In this document: positions 31,182 through 40,040 of the stretch, piece after piece | Position numbering within the stretch: position 1 is the stretch's first letter | Layout: each line of letters starts with the position of its first letter | DNA from: a bacterium | GTDB taxonomy: Bacteria; Patescibacteriota; Patescibacteriia; Patescibacteriales; GWC2-42-12 | Assembly: GCA_030650415.1 (NCBI GenBank) | Contig: JAUSEG010000034.1 | Location: 1-41,805 of the forward strand | Direction: 5' to 3' | DNA: 41,805 nt | The notes under the pieces: generated by a model | Database searches by the model: none | Told to the model about the DNA's origin: nothing | The model's input: the letters and a program-made list of their open reading frames with translations, nothing else | Program-made: the position numbers and the translations under genes

Positions 31182-33176
31182 ATGTTCCACTTGTCAAAAT
31201 CAAAACACATAAATTTTGTCGCCTTGCAGCAAATGGCCGATAAGCTGGCCAATGGTTTTCCCTTGGTCAGCCAGCGCCGGCGCTTAAGCAAAATTTATAA
31301 AATTTTAAAATATTTTTGGCTGGCCATAATCGCTCTGGGTTTAACCGCGTTAATTTTATTTTCAGCTGAGATTTTAAGCTTAAGAGAGCTTATCAGCCAA
31401 GCTGCTAAAGGTCAGGCCAATTTAGAGCAAGCCGTTATTTTAAGCCAAGCTGATAAATTAAGCGCAGCCATGTCCCTGGCCGCGGCCGCTCAGAATAATT
31501 TTGATTTTTCTATCAGCCAGCTTGGCGAAATCAAAGATAATCATTTTGTAAATAAAATTGATTTTATTTTAAGTCAGCTTAATGATATTGAGAGCCTATT
31601 AATTACCGCCCAATTTTTAAGCAAAGCGGTTTATAGCGGCGCGAATTTCGGCTTGAGCCTCGAAAAGATGCTTCAAGGCGATAAGAAATTAAACTTTTCA
31701 AAATTCAGCCCGGAAGAAAGACATAAGCTTTTAGGCAAAATATTTGAATCGGCTCCGGAATTAAACGGCATTAAAGCCGATCTGGATTTAGCTTATTTAA
31801 ATTTAGAACAGGTTAATCTGACCGGAGCGCTTTTTCCTTTAAAGGAAAAAGCTGAACAAATAAAAAATCAAATTTATGATGTCAGATTAATTTTGGCCAA
31901 AGCCGTACCGATATCGCAACTCTTACCCGCGCTGGCCGGTTATCCGGAGAAGGCCAAGTATCTGGTGATGTTGCAAAATAATGACGAATTAAGGCCAACC
32001 GGAGGATTTTTGGGAACCTATGGAATTCTAGAGATTCAGGATGGCGAGATAGTTAATTTTGATACTCATGATATCTACCATCTTGACATGCCGGTTAAAG
32101 ATAAAGTCAATGTTGTTCCGCCCGAACCGATTAAAAAATATTTAGTGCCAAAATGGTATTTGCGCGACGCTAATTGGTCGCCGGATTGGCCGACGTCGGC
32201 GCGGCAGATCGATTGGTTTTATCAAACGGAAAGCCGTTTAAACCCGGCGGCGGAAAAAGTTTCCGAATTTAACGGTGTGTTAGCCTTAACTCCGAAATTA
32301 ATTACTGATTTTTTAGAAATAATCGGGCCGGTAACGATTGAAGGACAAAGTTATAACCAAGCCAATTTTCAAGACTTGCTGCAATACCGGGTGGAAAAAG
32401 GGTATCTGGATTTAGGTGTTTCGTCCTGGCAGCGAAAAGAAGTTATTAGCGAAATAGCTAAAGAATTAAAAAACAGAATTTTTGATTTACCGCCGGCCGG
32501 CTGGTTTAAAGCCATTAATGTCGTATTGGATAATTTGACTACAAAAAATTTGCTGCTTTATTTAGCGGATAGCCAATTAGAAGATATTACGGTAGCCAAT
32601 GGCTGGGGCGGGGAGATAAAAGACGTAGCCGGCGACTATTTAATGGTGGTAGACGCTAATTTAGGCGCCCTAAAAACCGACGCTAGTTTAAACCGCAGTT
32701 TGAAATATGAAGTTAGCCAAGGTGTTAACGGCTTATTTTCCAAATTAACCATTGGCTACGCCCATCACGGCCAGCCCGACTGGAAAACCAGCGCCTATAA
32801 AAGTTATACCAGAATTTACGCGCCTCTAGGCAGCCAGTTGATTAAAATTAGCGGCTACGAGTTGAAGCAAATTGATATTGGCAGTGAAGCAGGTAAAACT
32901 TGGTTTGGTTTTTATCTTGAGATTCAGCCGGGTAAAATAAAAAATTTGACGGTTGAATATAAATTACCGGCGCTGGTTGCCGCATCCAAAAATTATGAGC
33001 TTTACCTGCAAAAGCAGCCAGGTAAAGAAATTAATGAGACTATAGTTGACTTAAGCTTTCTAAATGATATAAAATCATATAGTCCGGCCAGCTTGTCTAC
33101 GCAGAAAATAAGTTCGGGCAGGCTTAAGTGGGCAGGGGATTTAAGCATAGATAGAAGCTTTGAGGTAAGGTTTTGA
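31182..33176 (+). CDS. DUF4012 domain envelope protein
   Basis: The 664-residue protein has one N-terminal membrane span (about 43-65; IFWLAIIALGLTALILFSAEIL-like). A helical region (about 70-250) follows, then the DUF4012 domain, recognised by YLVMLQNNDELRPTGGFLGTYG, DVYHLDMPVKDK-like and DANWSPDWPTSARQIDWFYQTES. The remainder is a beta-rich exterior region (about 480-660). The domain is found in Gram-positive bacteria and is common in Patescibacteria, often beside glycan genes; its activity is unknown, and resemblance to LytR-CpsA-Psr enzymes has been suggested. Here it precedes mreB, which fits a role in envelope assembly. The ATG at 31182 follows a repeat by 13 bp. Confidence 0.83.
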   Translation: MFHLSKSKHINFVALQQMADKLANGFPLVSQRRRLSKIYKILKYFWLAIIALGLTALILFSAEILSLRELISQAAKGQANLEQAVILSQADKLSAAMSLAAAAQNNFDFSISQLGEIKDNHFVNKIDFILSQLNDIESLLITAQFLSKAVYSGANFGLSLEKMLQGDKKLNFSKFSPEERHKLLGKIFESAPELNGIKADLDLAYLNLEQVNLTGALFPLKEKAEQIKNQIYDVRLILAKAVPISQLLPALAGYPEKAKYLVMLQNNDELRPTGGFLGTYGILEIQDGEIVNFDTHDIYHLDMPVKDKVNVVPPEPIKKYLVPKWYLRDANWSPDWPTSARQIDWFYQTESRLNPAAEKVSEFNGVLALTPKLITDFLEIIGPVTIEGQSYNQANFQDLLQYRVEKGYLDLGVSSWQRKEVISEIAKELKNRIFDLPPAGWFKAINVVLDNLTTKNLLLYLADSQLEDITVANGWGGEIKDVAGDYLMVVDANLGALKTDASLNRSLKYEVSQGVNGLFSKLTIGYAHHGQPDWKTSAYKSYTRIYAPLGSQLIKISGYELKQIDIGSEAGKTWFGFYLEIQPGKIKNLTVEYKLPALVAASKNYELYLQKQPGKEINETIVDLSFLNDIKSYSPASLSTQKISSGRLKWAGDLSIDRSFEVRF

Positions 33177-33186
33177 TATTTTTACC

Positions 33187-33292
33187 TGTCATTGCGAGCT
33201 TGACCCGCAATCCAGGAGTAAAACATAAGAATACTAATAATTGACATTTTTACTATTAAATTCTGGATTCCGGCTCGTAGGCCGGAATGACA
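33187..33292. repeat. Palindromic repeat element, family B copy 2
   Basis: Starts TGTCATTGCGAGCTTGACCC and GCAATCCAG, ends TTCTGGATTCCGGCTCG...GGCCGGAATGACA. It fills the gap between the DUF4012 and mreB genes. An in-frame ATG at 33287 lies inside its end and is an unlikely mreB start. Confidence 0.88.
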
Positions 33293-33298
33293 AATGAT

Positions 33299-34306
33299 AT
33301 GTTCATCAAACGCATCGGCATTGATTTAGGCACAACCTATACTCTAGTCCATGTTCCAAAACGCGGTATCGTTATTAATGAGCCAAGCGTGGTGGCGATT
33401 TCTTTAATTGACAGAAAAATTTTAGCCGTCGGCAACGAAGCCAAGGATATGCTGGGCCGAACCCCTGATACGATTGTCGCCATAAAACCGTTGAAAGACG
33501 GCGTGATCGCTGATTATCGCACAACCGAAGCCATGCTTCGATATTTTATTAATAAAGCTTTGGGCGGTATAAGGTTATTCAGGCCTGAGGTTATGGTGGC
33601 TGTACCGGCCGGCATAAGCTCAACCGAACGGCGGGCTGTAGTAGACGCTACTATCGCCGCCGGAGCCAGGGCTGCTTATATTATTAAAGAGCCGATCGCC
33701 GCGGCCATCGGCGCGGATATTCCCATCGGCTCGGCCTCCGGGCATATGATCGTTGATATCGGCGGCGGTACGGCCGAAATGGCGGTTATTTCCTTGGGCG
33801 GAATAGTGACCGCGACTTCGGTTAGGATCGGCGGCAATAAATTTGATGACGCGATTCAGGAATTTATCAGGCGCAAATATAATCTAGCGATTGGCGAGAG
33901 AACGGCCGAGGAAGTCAAAATTAAAATCGGCAGCGCTTTATATTTAGAAGATAAATTAACCATGGAAATACGCGGCCGCGATATGATAACCGGCTTGCCG
34001 AGAAGCATAACCGTAAATTCCGATGATGTAACCGAAGCGATTCAAAATGAGTTGGAAGCTATAATCAATTCGGTAAAAAGAGTTTTGCAGGAGACGCCGC
34101 CGGAATTAGCCGCTGATATTATGGATAAGGGCATGGTTCTATCCGGCGGCAGTTCGCTTTTAAGAAATATTGATCAATTGCTTTCACGCACCACCGATGT
34201 TCCGGCCTATGTTGCCGATGAAGCCGCGCTCTGCGTGGTAAAAGGCACCGGCATCGCTTTAGAAAATTTGGAATCATATAAGAGATCAATTTTTGCGACG
34301 AAATAG
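33299..34306 (+). CDS. mreB: MreB-like rod-shape-determining protein
   Basis: The 335-residue protein is an actin homologue. Phosphate 1 is IGIDLGTTYTLVHVP; the MreB motif PSVVAISLIDRKILAVGNEAKDMLGRTP follows, then IKPLKDGVIADY, phosphate 2 HMIVDIGGGTAEMAVISLGG, and the adenosine motif DKGMVLSGGSSLLRNID. Length matches the family (about 335-345). It polymerises under the membrane and guides cell-wall synthesis. mreC, mreD and the PBP2/RodA partners are not next to it, although surface-glycan genes are. I prefer the ATG at 33299, which gives the family-typical MFIKRIGIDLG start; the ATG at 33287 belongs to the repeat. Confidence 0.95.
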   Translation: MFIKRIGIDLGTTYTLVHVPKRGIVINEPSVVAISLIDRKILAVGNEAKDMLGRTPDTIVAIKPLKDGVIADYRTTEAMLRYFINKALGGIRLFRPEVMVAVPAGISSTERRAVVDATIAAGARAAYIIKEPIAAAIGADIPIGSASGHMIVDIGGGTAEMAVISLGGIVTATSVRIGGNKFDDAIQEFIRRKYNLAIGERTAEEVKIKIGSALYLEDKLTMEIRGRDMITGLPRSITVNSDDVTEAIQNELEAIINSVKRVLQETPPELAADIMDKGMVLSGGSSLLRNIDQLLSRTTDVPAYVADEAALCVVKGTGIALENLESYKRSIFATK

Positions 34307-34312
34307 AATATC

Positions 34313-34443
34313 AAAAAATTTTCAATTTTCAATTTTCAAACAATTTTCAATGAATTAATTTTCAATTTAGTAAAACTTTTTAGAAATAATTGGAAATTAA
34401 GGCATTAAATCATTGTTTAGAAATTGAAAATTAGAAATTTAAA
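34313..34443. repeat. Low-complexity CAATTTT repeat block with inverted ends
   Basis: Copies of ATTTTCA (34317-34350) on the left, with GAAATTGAAAATTAGAAATTT (34421-34441) on the right in inverted sense. It fills the gap between mreB and the next glycosyltransferase gene. Confidence 0.7.
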
Positions 34444-34446
34444 ATT

Positions 34447-35736
34447 ATGGTGATAGGCATTGACGCCAGCCGGGCTAACCGAGAGTTTAAGAGCGGCACC
34501 GAATGGTATTCATATTATTTAATTAGAGAACTGGCTAAAATTGATTCAACCAATCAATATGTTTTATATAGCGATCAGCCGCTAACGGGCGGACTGGCTG
34601 ATTTGATGGATGAAGGCGGCGAAGCTGGCGGCGAGATTAAAATGGAAAACGGCTACCAGAAAATTATGAGTCCGCATAATAATTTCAAGGCCAAAATTTT
34701 AAATTGGCCTCCGGCTTTTCTTTGGACGCAGATTCGCTTGTCTCTGGAAATGCTTTTTTACCCGCCCGAAGCGCTCTTTATTCCGTCTCATACTTTGCCG
34801 GTCGTTCATCCTAAAAAGTCCGTGGTCACAATCCATGACATCGGTTTTGAACGTTTGCGAGAAGTATATAGTTCAGATAAAATCGGATCCGGCCGCGGTT
34901 CAGCCAGCATTTTTTTTGATTTTTTGGCTAAGCTGTTTACTGTAGGAGAATTTCGTTCCAACATACTGGATTACCATAGCTGGTCGACTAAATTTTCGTT
35001 AAAACACGCGAAAAAAATTATCGCGGTTTCTAAGTTTACCAAGCAAGAGCTAATTGATGTTTACCCTGCCTACCGGCAGGCAGGTGGCGCGCCGAGTTCT
35101 AAAATCGAAGTAATCTATAACGGTTTTAACGCCGATTTATATAAGCCGGTTAATGATAAACAAAAAATCAATCGGGTTTTAGATAAATATGGCATTAAAG
35201 CTCCTTACATTTTTTATGTCGGACGGCTGGAAAAGAAAAAAAATATCGCCAGATTGGTTAATGCTTTTGTTAATCTGAGGGAGAAATATAAAGAGCTTAA
35301 TCATAAATTGGTCTTAGTGGGGAACGCCGGCTTAGGTTTCGAGGAAGTTAAATATATAATAGAAGAATTTGATTTTAACAGCGAAGTAATTATTACCGGC
35401 TGGGCGCCGGAGGAAGATTTGCCTTATATCTATAGAGGAGCCTCGCTCTTTGTTTTTCCTTCTCTCTATGAAGGTTTTGGCATCCCTTTACTGCAAGCCA
35501 TGGCTTCGGGCGTGCCTATCGTTGCTTCTGATATACCCGCAGTCTCGGAAATAACCGCCGGTTCGGCCTGGCTTTTTAATCCTAGAGACAGGCGCGATAT
35601 GGCTGAAAAAATCGCCGAGGTTTTATTGGATAATAAGTTGGCCGAGGATTTAGCCGGCAAAGGCAAAATCAGAGTGGAAAACTTCAGTTTAAATAAGTGC
35701 GCCAGAGAAACTTTGGCGGTTATAGAAAAAATATAA
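34447..35736 (+). CDS. GT4 family glycosyltransferase with in-frame palindromic insert
   Basis: This 429-residue GT-B enzyme starts IGIDASRANREFKSGTEWYSYYL, typical of a GT4 subgroup in Patescibacteria. The acceptor domain contains HTLPVVHPKKSVVTIHDIGFE and IIAVSKFTKQELIDVY; the donor domain contains YIFYVGRLEKKKNIARLVNAF and the donor loop FPSLYEGFGIPLLQAMASGVPIVASD. Between these, residues about 206-215 (PAYRQAGGAP) are encoded by a 20-bp palindrome plus flanks (35065-35084) and interrupt the usual short loop before KIEVIYNGF. The insertion keeps the frame and probably bulges on the surface. The gene stands alone between repeat blocks. Confidence 0.9.
   Translation: MVIGIDASRANREFKSGTEWYSYYLIRELAKIDSTNQYVLYSDQPLTGGLADLMDEGGEAGGEIKMENGYQKIMSPHNNFKAKILNWPPAFLWTQIRLSLEMLFYPPEALFIPSHTLPVVHPKKSVVTIHDIGFERLREVYSSDKIGSGRGSASIFFDFLAKLFTVGEFRSNILDYHSWSTKFSLKHAKKIIAVSKFTKQELIDVYPAYRQAGGAPSSKIEVIYNGFNADLYKPVNDKQKINRVLDKYGIKAPYIFYVGRLEKKKNIARLVNAFVNLREKYKELNHKLVLVGNAGLGFEEVKYIIEEFDFNSEVIITGWAPEEDLPYIYRGASLFVFPSLYEGFGIPLLQAMASGVPIVASDIPAVSEITAGSAWLFNPRDRRDMAEKIAEVLLDNKLAEDLAGKGKIRVENFSLNKCARETLAVIEKI
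35065..35084. repeat. 20-bp palindromic repeat inside a coding sequence
   Basis: CCTGCCTACCGGCAGGCAGG: CCTGCC and GGCAGG pair around TACC, with an extra CAGG. It adds roughly the peptide PAYRQAGG in frame. Similar CCTGCC..GGCAGG palindromes, giving LPxGRQAG-like peptides, occur in other Patescibacteria proteins as far as I recall. Confidence 0.7.
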
Positions 35737-35743
35737 ATTTTTA

Positions 35744-35886
35744 TTGTCATTGCGAGGAGCCTGTAATCAGGCGACGCGGCAATCTCACGTATGTCTATAT
35801 TTTATTAAACTTGCCATAATGTAATTATGATTATTCTATACCGTTCGTGAGATTGCTTCGCTCCCCGGCGGTCGCTCGCAATGACA
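35744..35886. repeat. Palindromic repeat element, family A copy 2
   Basis: Starts TTGTCATTGCGAGGAGC and ends GGTCGCTCGCAATGACA, with inner GCAATCTCACG / CGTGAGATTGC as in copy 1. Length is 143 bp. It lies just upstream of the subtilase promoter. Confidence 0.9.
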
Positions 35887-35895
35887 GAGGTTTTG

Positions 35896-35904
35896 TGTTA
35901 TAAT
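35896..35904 (+). promoter_or_regulatory. Extended -10 promoter of the subtilase gene
   Basis: TGT followed by TATAAT, the same as both promoters at 5983-6013. No -35 is visible. The transcript would start near 35911, inside a hairpin-forming stretch (35905-35939). Confidence 0.6.
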
Positions 35905-36018
35905 AAAGATGTTATTTACCCCGTTAGATAGCATCTTTATTTAATTGGGTAAATTTTGTATTAATATTTCTAGCTATAAAATTTTTATGCGGAAGTTATC
36001 GGTAATATCTAATGGGGT
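35905..36018 (+). repeat. Inverted-repeat element enclosing a start codon, copy 2
   Basis: ACCCCGTTAGATA (35918-35930) and TATCTAATGGGGT (36006-36018) are inverted repeats with one change that keeps pairing in RNA as G-U. The arms and spacing match copy 1 (9235-9337). The subtilase ATG at 35987 lies between the arms. A second, smaller hairpin pairs AAAGATG (35905-35911) with CATCTTT (35932-35938). Confidence 0.8.
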
Positions 36019-38260
36019 GAGAAAAAAATCGACATCTTTTTTTAATATTTTTTTAATTGGGATGATTATATCTCTTGGTTCATTGTTTTTCATCGGACAA
36101 AACGCCTTTAGCGATAATGAAAACAATTATACGGCCGATGAAATATTAGTGAAATTCAAGTCGGTTGAACAGCCGAAAATTATTAAGGTAAACACGGCTG
36201 ATTTTTATAAAAAATTAAATTATTATAAGAATTTATCCGAGGTTGAATACGCCGAGCCGGATTATCTTTATTGGGCGTCCATAATGCCGTCCGACACCTA
36301 TTTCAGCAATCAGTGGCATTTGCAAAAAATTAAAGCCATCTCGGCCTGGGACATCGTTCGCGAAAGTCCGGACACTGTTATTGCCATTATTGATTCCGGC
36401 GTGCAAATAGATCATCCGGATTTAGCGAGCAATATCTGGGTAAACAGAAAAGAAATTTCCGGCAACGGCATTGATGATGATAAAAACGGCTTTATAGATG
36501 ATGTAAACGGCTGGGATTTTGTTAATAATTTGCCTGATCCGGCGCCTAAATTTAAAGAAGGCTTTACTGAAGATGGGATTTTACATGGTACAATTATTGC
36601 CGGCATTGCTGCCGCTTCGGGAAATAATGCCGCCGGCGTGGCCGGAGTAACTTGGTCGGCGCGATTAATGCCGCTTAAAGTTTTGGATGATAAAGGCGAA
36701 GGCAGTTCATCAAAAGTTATAAAAGCTATTGATTACGCCATAGCCAACGGCGCCAATATAATTAATTTGAGTTTTGTCGGCTCTGGCTATAGCAAGAGCT
36801 TGGACGAGGCGATTAAACGCGCTTATGACGCCGGTTTGATTGTAGTAGCGGCCGGCGGCAACGAGGTTAATCAGGGCGACGGCTATAATTTAGATCAAGT
36901 TCCCATATATCCGGCCTGCTTAGACGGAGTTAATGGTGAAAATCGAGTAGTCGGGGTGGCCGCCACCGACACGATTGATCAAAAAGCGCCATTTTCAAGT
37001 TTTGGCAATAAATGCATTGATATTTCGGCGCCCGGTATCAGTATTTTTAGCACCGTCGTATATTCGCCGACAAACTATATTAACGATCAGCCCTTTAATA
37101 AATATTATGATGGCTATTGGTCGGGTACTTCGGTGGCCGTACCTATGGTAAGCGCCGGCTTGGCGTTAATTGAAACCGCCAATCCCGGATTAAACCGAGA
37201 TGAAATATTAAAAATATTGTTTAGAACCGCTGATGATATAAATCGATTAAACCCCAATTATTTAAATAAGCTGGGTAGCGGACGGATTAATCTTTTAAGC
37301 GCAGTCGCGGAAGCGAGAAATGTTTTAAAAAATAAATCGGAAAAACTTTTAATTGCTCCTCAAAAAGGTTTAGAGAGTTTAATAAAAATAACCGATCAAG
37401 ACGGCTTGGTTCTAAAAGAATTTTTAGCTTTTGACAAAAAATTTAAAGGCGGAGTGAGTTTGGCTTCCGGTGATATAAATGGCGACGGTTTAGAAGAAAT
37501 CATTGCCGCGGCCGGCCCGGGCGGCGGCCCGCACATAAAAATTTTTAATTTAAATGGCGACTTGAAAAATCAATGGTTTGCTTTTAAAAATAATTTTCGC
37601 GGCGGAGTTAGGGTAGCTTCAACCGATGTTAATCATGACGGAAAAGACGAAATAATCGCGGTTCAAGGGCCTGGCGGCGACTCGGAAGTAAAAATATTTA
37701 ACGAACGCGGCCAACTCTTAGGCTCGTTTTATGCTTATGACAATAAATTTAATGGTGAACTTAATCTCGCTACCGGCGATATCGACGGCGACGGAGAAGA
37801 GGAGATTGCCATCGGTTTGGGCATAGGAAAAATTCCCGAAGTCAGAGTTTTTAAGGCCATCGGCGTTATGCAAAGCCAATTTTTGGCTTATCCGAAAACT
37901 TTTCGCGGCGGGGTCAGAGTGGCGATAGTTAAGGTAGGAGGCGGTCTGCAGAAAAATCGAGCGCAAATCGTAACCGCTCCGGAAAGCGGCGGCGGTCCGC
38001 ATGTTAAATTTTTTGATAAAAAAGGCAGCCTATTATCGCATTTTTTTGCTTTTAACAGCAATTTTCGCGGCGGCGTCAATCTGGCTGAGGCTGATATAAA
38101 TAACGATGGGCTGGATGAAATAATCGCATCGGCCGGTCCGGGCGGCGCGCCCCATGTCAGAGTTTTTGAAGCTAATGGCAAAATCATCGGATCGTTTTAC
38201 GCTTATGAAGAAAATATGAGCGGCGGAGTTAATTCGAGCAGCATAAAAATATTAAAATGA
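35987..38260 (+). CDS. Secreted S8 (subtilisin-like) protease with FG-GAP/VCBS-type repeats
   Basis: The 757-residue protein begins with a signal peptide or anchor (about 21-42; LIGMIISLGSLFFIGQNAFS). A propeptide follows to about 105 (SVEQPKIIKV region, ending SNQWHLQKI), then the S8 domain (about 106-450). The catalytic triad is Asp136 (IAIIDSGVQIDHPDL), His200 (LHGTIIAGIAA) and Ser382 (WSGTSVAVPMVSAG). The C-terminal 280 residues hold five repeats of about 48 residues with Ca-binding-like DINGDGLEEI, DVNHDGKDEI, DIDGDGEEEI and DINNDGLDEI loops and GPGGGPHIKIF strands; the fourth lacks the Asp loop. They probably form a propeller. No wall-anchor motif is seen. I start at the ATG at 35987; an upstream TTG frame (35945) lacks support. 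Confidence 0.9.
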   Translation: MRKLSVISNGVRKKSTSFFNIFLIGMIISLGSLFFIGQNAFSDNENNYTADEILVKFKSVEQPKIIKVNTADFYKKLNYYKNLSEVEYAEPDYLYWASIMPSDTYFSNQWHLQKIKAISAWDIVRESPDTVIAIIDSGVQIDHPDLASNIWVNRKEISGNGIDDDKNGFIDDVNGWDFVNNLPDPAPKFKEGFTEDGILHGTIIAGIAAASGNNAAGVAGVTWSARLMPLKVLDDKGEGSSSKVIKAIDYAIANGANIINLSFVGSGYSKSLDEAIKRAYDAGLIVVAAGGNEVNQGDGYNLDQVPIYPACLDGVNGENRVVGVAATDTIDQKAPFSSFGNKCIDISAPGISIFSTVVYSPTNYINDQPFNKYYDGYWSGTSVAVPMVSAGLALIETANPGLNRDEILKILFRTADDINRLNPNYLNKLGSGRINLLSAVAEARNVLKNKSEKLLIAPQKGLESLIKITDQDGLVLKEFLAFDKKFKGGVSLASGDINGDGLEEIIAAAGPGGGPHIKIFNLNGDLKNQWFAFKNNFRGGVRVASTDVNHDGKDEIIAVQGPGGDSEVKIFNERGQLLGSFYAYDNKFNGELNLATGDIDGDGEEEIAIGLGIGKIPEVRVFKAIGVMQSQFLAYPKTFRGGVRVAIVKVGGGLQKNRAQIVTAPESGGGPHVKFFDKKGSLLSHFFAFNSNFRGGVNLAEADINNDGLDEIIASAGPGGAPHVRVFEANGKIIGSFYAYEENMSGGVNSSSIKILK

Positions 38261-38300
38261 AAAAATAAACTTTAAGATTTTTAATAATAACTTAAATTAT

Positions 38301-39323
38301 ATGTTTAAACGAGCTATTTTTGACAAACCGAACGTTTTAGTAACCGGCGGAGCCGGCTTTATTGGTTCGCATTTGTGCGATCGGCTGATTACCACCAATA
38401 AAGTTATCTGTTTGGATAACTTTTCAACCGGAGACGAGATGAATATCGATCATCTGCTGGCCGATCCTAATTTTGAATTTATAAAACATGATATAACCGA
38501 GCCCTTTGATTTAGAAGCCATGCCGGAACTGCAAAAATTTAAGGTCCAATTTCAAGGTATCCAAGAGATTTATAATTTAGCCTGCCCGACATCGCCCAAG
38601 AACTTTAATAAAAACAGAATTCCCACGATTTTAGCTTCGTCATATGGCTTAAAAAATACGCTTGATTTGGCAGTGCGGTTTAAAGCTAAGTTTATGCATT
38701 TTTCTTCATCCGTAGTTTACGGACCAAGAAAAAATAATCCGGCCAGAGTAAGAGAAAGCGAAACCGGCAAGGTTGATTTTCTGTCGGAGAGAGGCTGTTA
38801 CGACGAAGGCAAGAGATTTTCCGAAACTATGGTAGAAAATTACCGCCAAGTTTATGGCATAGATTCCAAAATAATCCGCTTGTTCCGGGTCTATGGCCCG
38901 CGCATGAAATTAAATGAAGGCAATTTAATTCCGGATTTTATAAATAGCGGTTTGGATAATTCCGACTTGGTCATTCCGGGCGATAAGAATTTTTCTACTT
39001 CACTCTGCTATGTTGATGATTGCCTAGATGCCGCTCTAAAATTAATGGCTAGCGATTTAAACGGGCCGGTTAATATCGGTTCCGATATTGATATAAACTT
39101 AACTAAAATTTGTGAAATTATAATAAAGATTCTTAAATCAAAGTCTAAAATAAAATATTCAGACAGGCATTTCTTTATTACGGAGTTATGCTTGCCCTAC
39201 ATAACTAAAGCCCGCGAAGAATTGGGCTGGATGCCGATCGTTACCATGGAAAACGGCTTGGAAAAAACTATTAACGATCTTAGAGCTTCAAAGGGCTTAA
39301 AAACCGTAGTTCAGAAATATTAA
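38301..39323 (+). CDS. NAD-dependent epimerase/dehydratase, UDP-glucuronate decarboxylase-like
   Basis: The 340-residue protein is an extended short-chain dehydrogenase. The NAD-binding Rossmann motif is VTGGAGFIGSHLCDRL (about 14-29). The catalytic region has FMHFSSSVVYGPR and the pair Tyr-x-x-x-Lys in CYDEGKRFSE. The segments YNLACPTSPKNF and CYDEGKR are the marks of UDP-glucuronate decarboxylase (UXS), which makes UDP-xylose; a related dehydratase or epimerase is possible. It would supply a nucleotide sugar for the nearby glycosyltransferases. It lies 40 bp after the protease and 1 bp before the GT2 gene. Confidence 0.85.
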   Translation: MFKRAIFDKPNVLVTGGAGFIGSHLCDRLITTNKVICLDNFSTGDEMNIDHLLADPNFEFIKHDITEPFDLEAMPELQKFKVQFQGIQEIYNLACPTSPKNFNKNRIPTILASSYGLKNTLDLAVRFKAKFMHFSSSVVYGPRKNNPARVRESETGKVDFLSERGCYDEGKRFSETMVENYRQVYGIDSKIIRLFRVYGPRMKLNEGNLIPDFINSGLDNSDLVIPGDKNFSTSLCYVDDCLDAALKLMASDLNGPVNIGSDIDINLTKICEIIIKILKSKSKIKYSDRHFFITELCLPYITKAREELGWMPIVTMENGLEKTINDLRASKGLKTVVQKY

Positions 39324-39324
39324 T

Positions 39325-40029
39325 ATGAGTTATACTATGAAAGTTTTTTGTGTTATTCCGGCTTTTAATGAGGCTAAAAATATAAAGAAGGTGATTGATG
39401 AAGTTAAACTGATGGTGGATAGGGTAGTGGTGGTTGATGACGGATCAACGGATGAAACTTATAATTTATCCAGAGCCGGCGGCGCGACCGTTTTAAAGCA
39501 TATAATTAACCGCGGACAAGGCGCGGCTCTGCGAACCGGCGTGGAGTATAGCTTGATGAACGGCGCCGATATTATCGTCCACTTTGACGCTGACGGTCAA
39601 TTTTTAAGCCAAGATATATCTAAGGTTATCAAGCCGATAAAAATTGGCGCGGCCGACGTAGTCTACGGCTCGCGTTTTTTACCGGTTTTTAGCGAGGCCG
39701 AAGGGAAGGCTAAAGGTAAAACAGCCATGCCTCTTATAAAAAGGTATTTTATTATGCCTTTAGCCAGGGCCGTTAATAAAATATTTTTTAAAATTAATTT
39801 AACTGATCCGCAGAGCGGTTTTAGAGCCATGTCGGCCAGAGCCGCGCGCCAGGTAGTTTGGCAACAGGATAGAATGGCGCATTGCTCGGAGATAATGCTC
39901 GAAGTTAAAAAAAATAACTTGCGAGTTACAGAAGTTTCGATTAGAGTAATTTATCATAATTTTGGCCAAAGTTTTTTCGGCGGTTTTAAAATATTAAAAG
40001 ATTCATTTATCGCCAGGCTGGTTAATTAA
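39325..40029 (+). CDS. GT2 family glycosyltransferase, polyprenyl-phosphate sugar synthase-like
   Basis: The 234-residue enzyme has the GT-A motifs VFCVIPAFNEAKNIKKVI, VVVDDGSTDET, INRGQGAALRTGVEY and the metal site VHFDADGQF, then SGFRAMS at the C-terminus. It resembles dolichol- or polyprenyl-phosphate mannose and glucose synthases (DPM1-like) without C-terminal membrane spans. Such enzymes load a sugar on a lipid carrier for flipping. It is followed after 11 bp by a DUF2304 gene; this GT2-DUF2304 pair is frequent, and the small protein is thought to be its membrane partner. Start ATGs at 39325 and 39337 (MKVFCVIP) are both plausible. Confidence 0.9.
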   Translation: MSYTMKVFCVIPAFNEAKNIKKVIDEVKLMVDRVVVVDDGSTDETYNLSRAGGATVLKHIINRGQGAALRTGVEYSLMNGADIIVHFDADGQFLSQDISKVIKPIKIGAADVVYGSRFLPVFSEAEGKAKGKTAMPLIKRYFIMPLARAVNKIFFKINLTDPQSGFRAMSARAARQVVWQQDRMAHCSEIMLEVKKNNLRVTEVSIRVIYHNFGQSFFGGFKILKDSFIARLVN

Positions 40030-40040
40030 TAATTTAACAT

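Noticed and set aside
12286-33176. Recoded UGA (as in Gracilibacteria and SR1)
   Set aside because: Several genes end cleanly at TGA (12286, 17927, 25933, 33174) at family-typical C-termini, so the standard code applies.
33241-33269. TTGACA as the mreB promoter
   Set aside because: No acceptable -10 lies at 16-18 bp; the sequence there is part of the repeat element.
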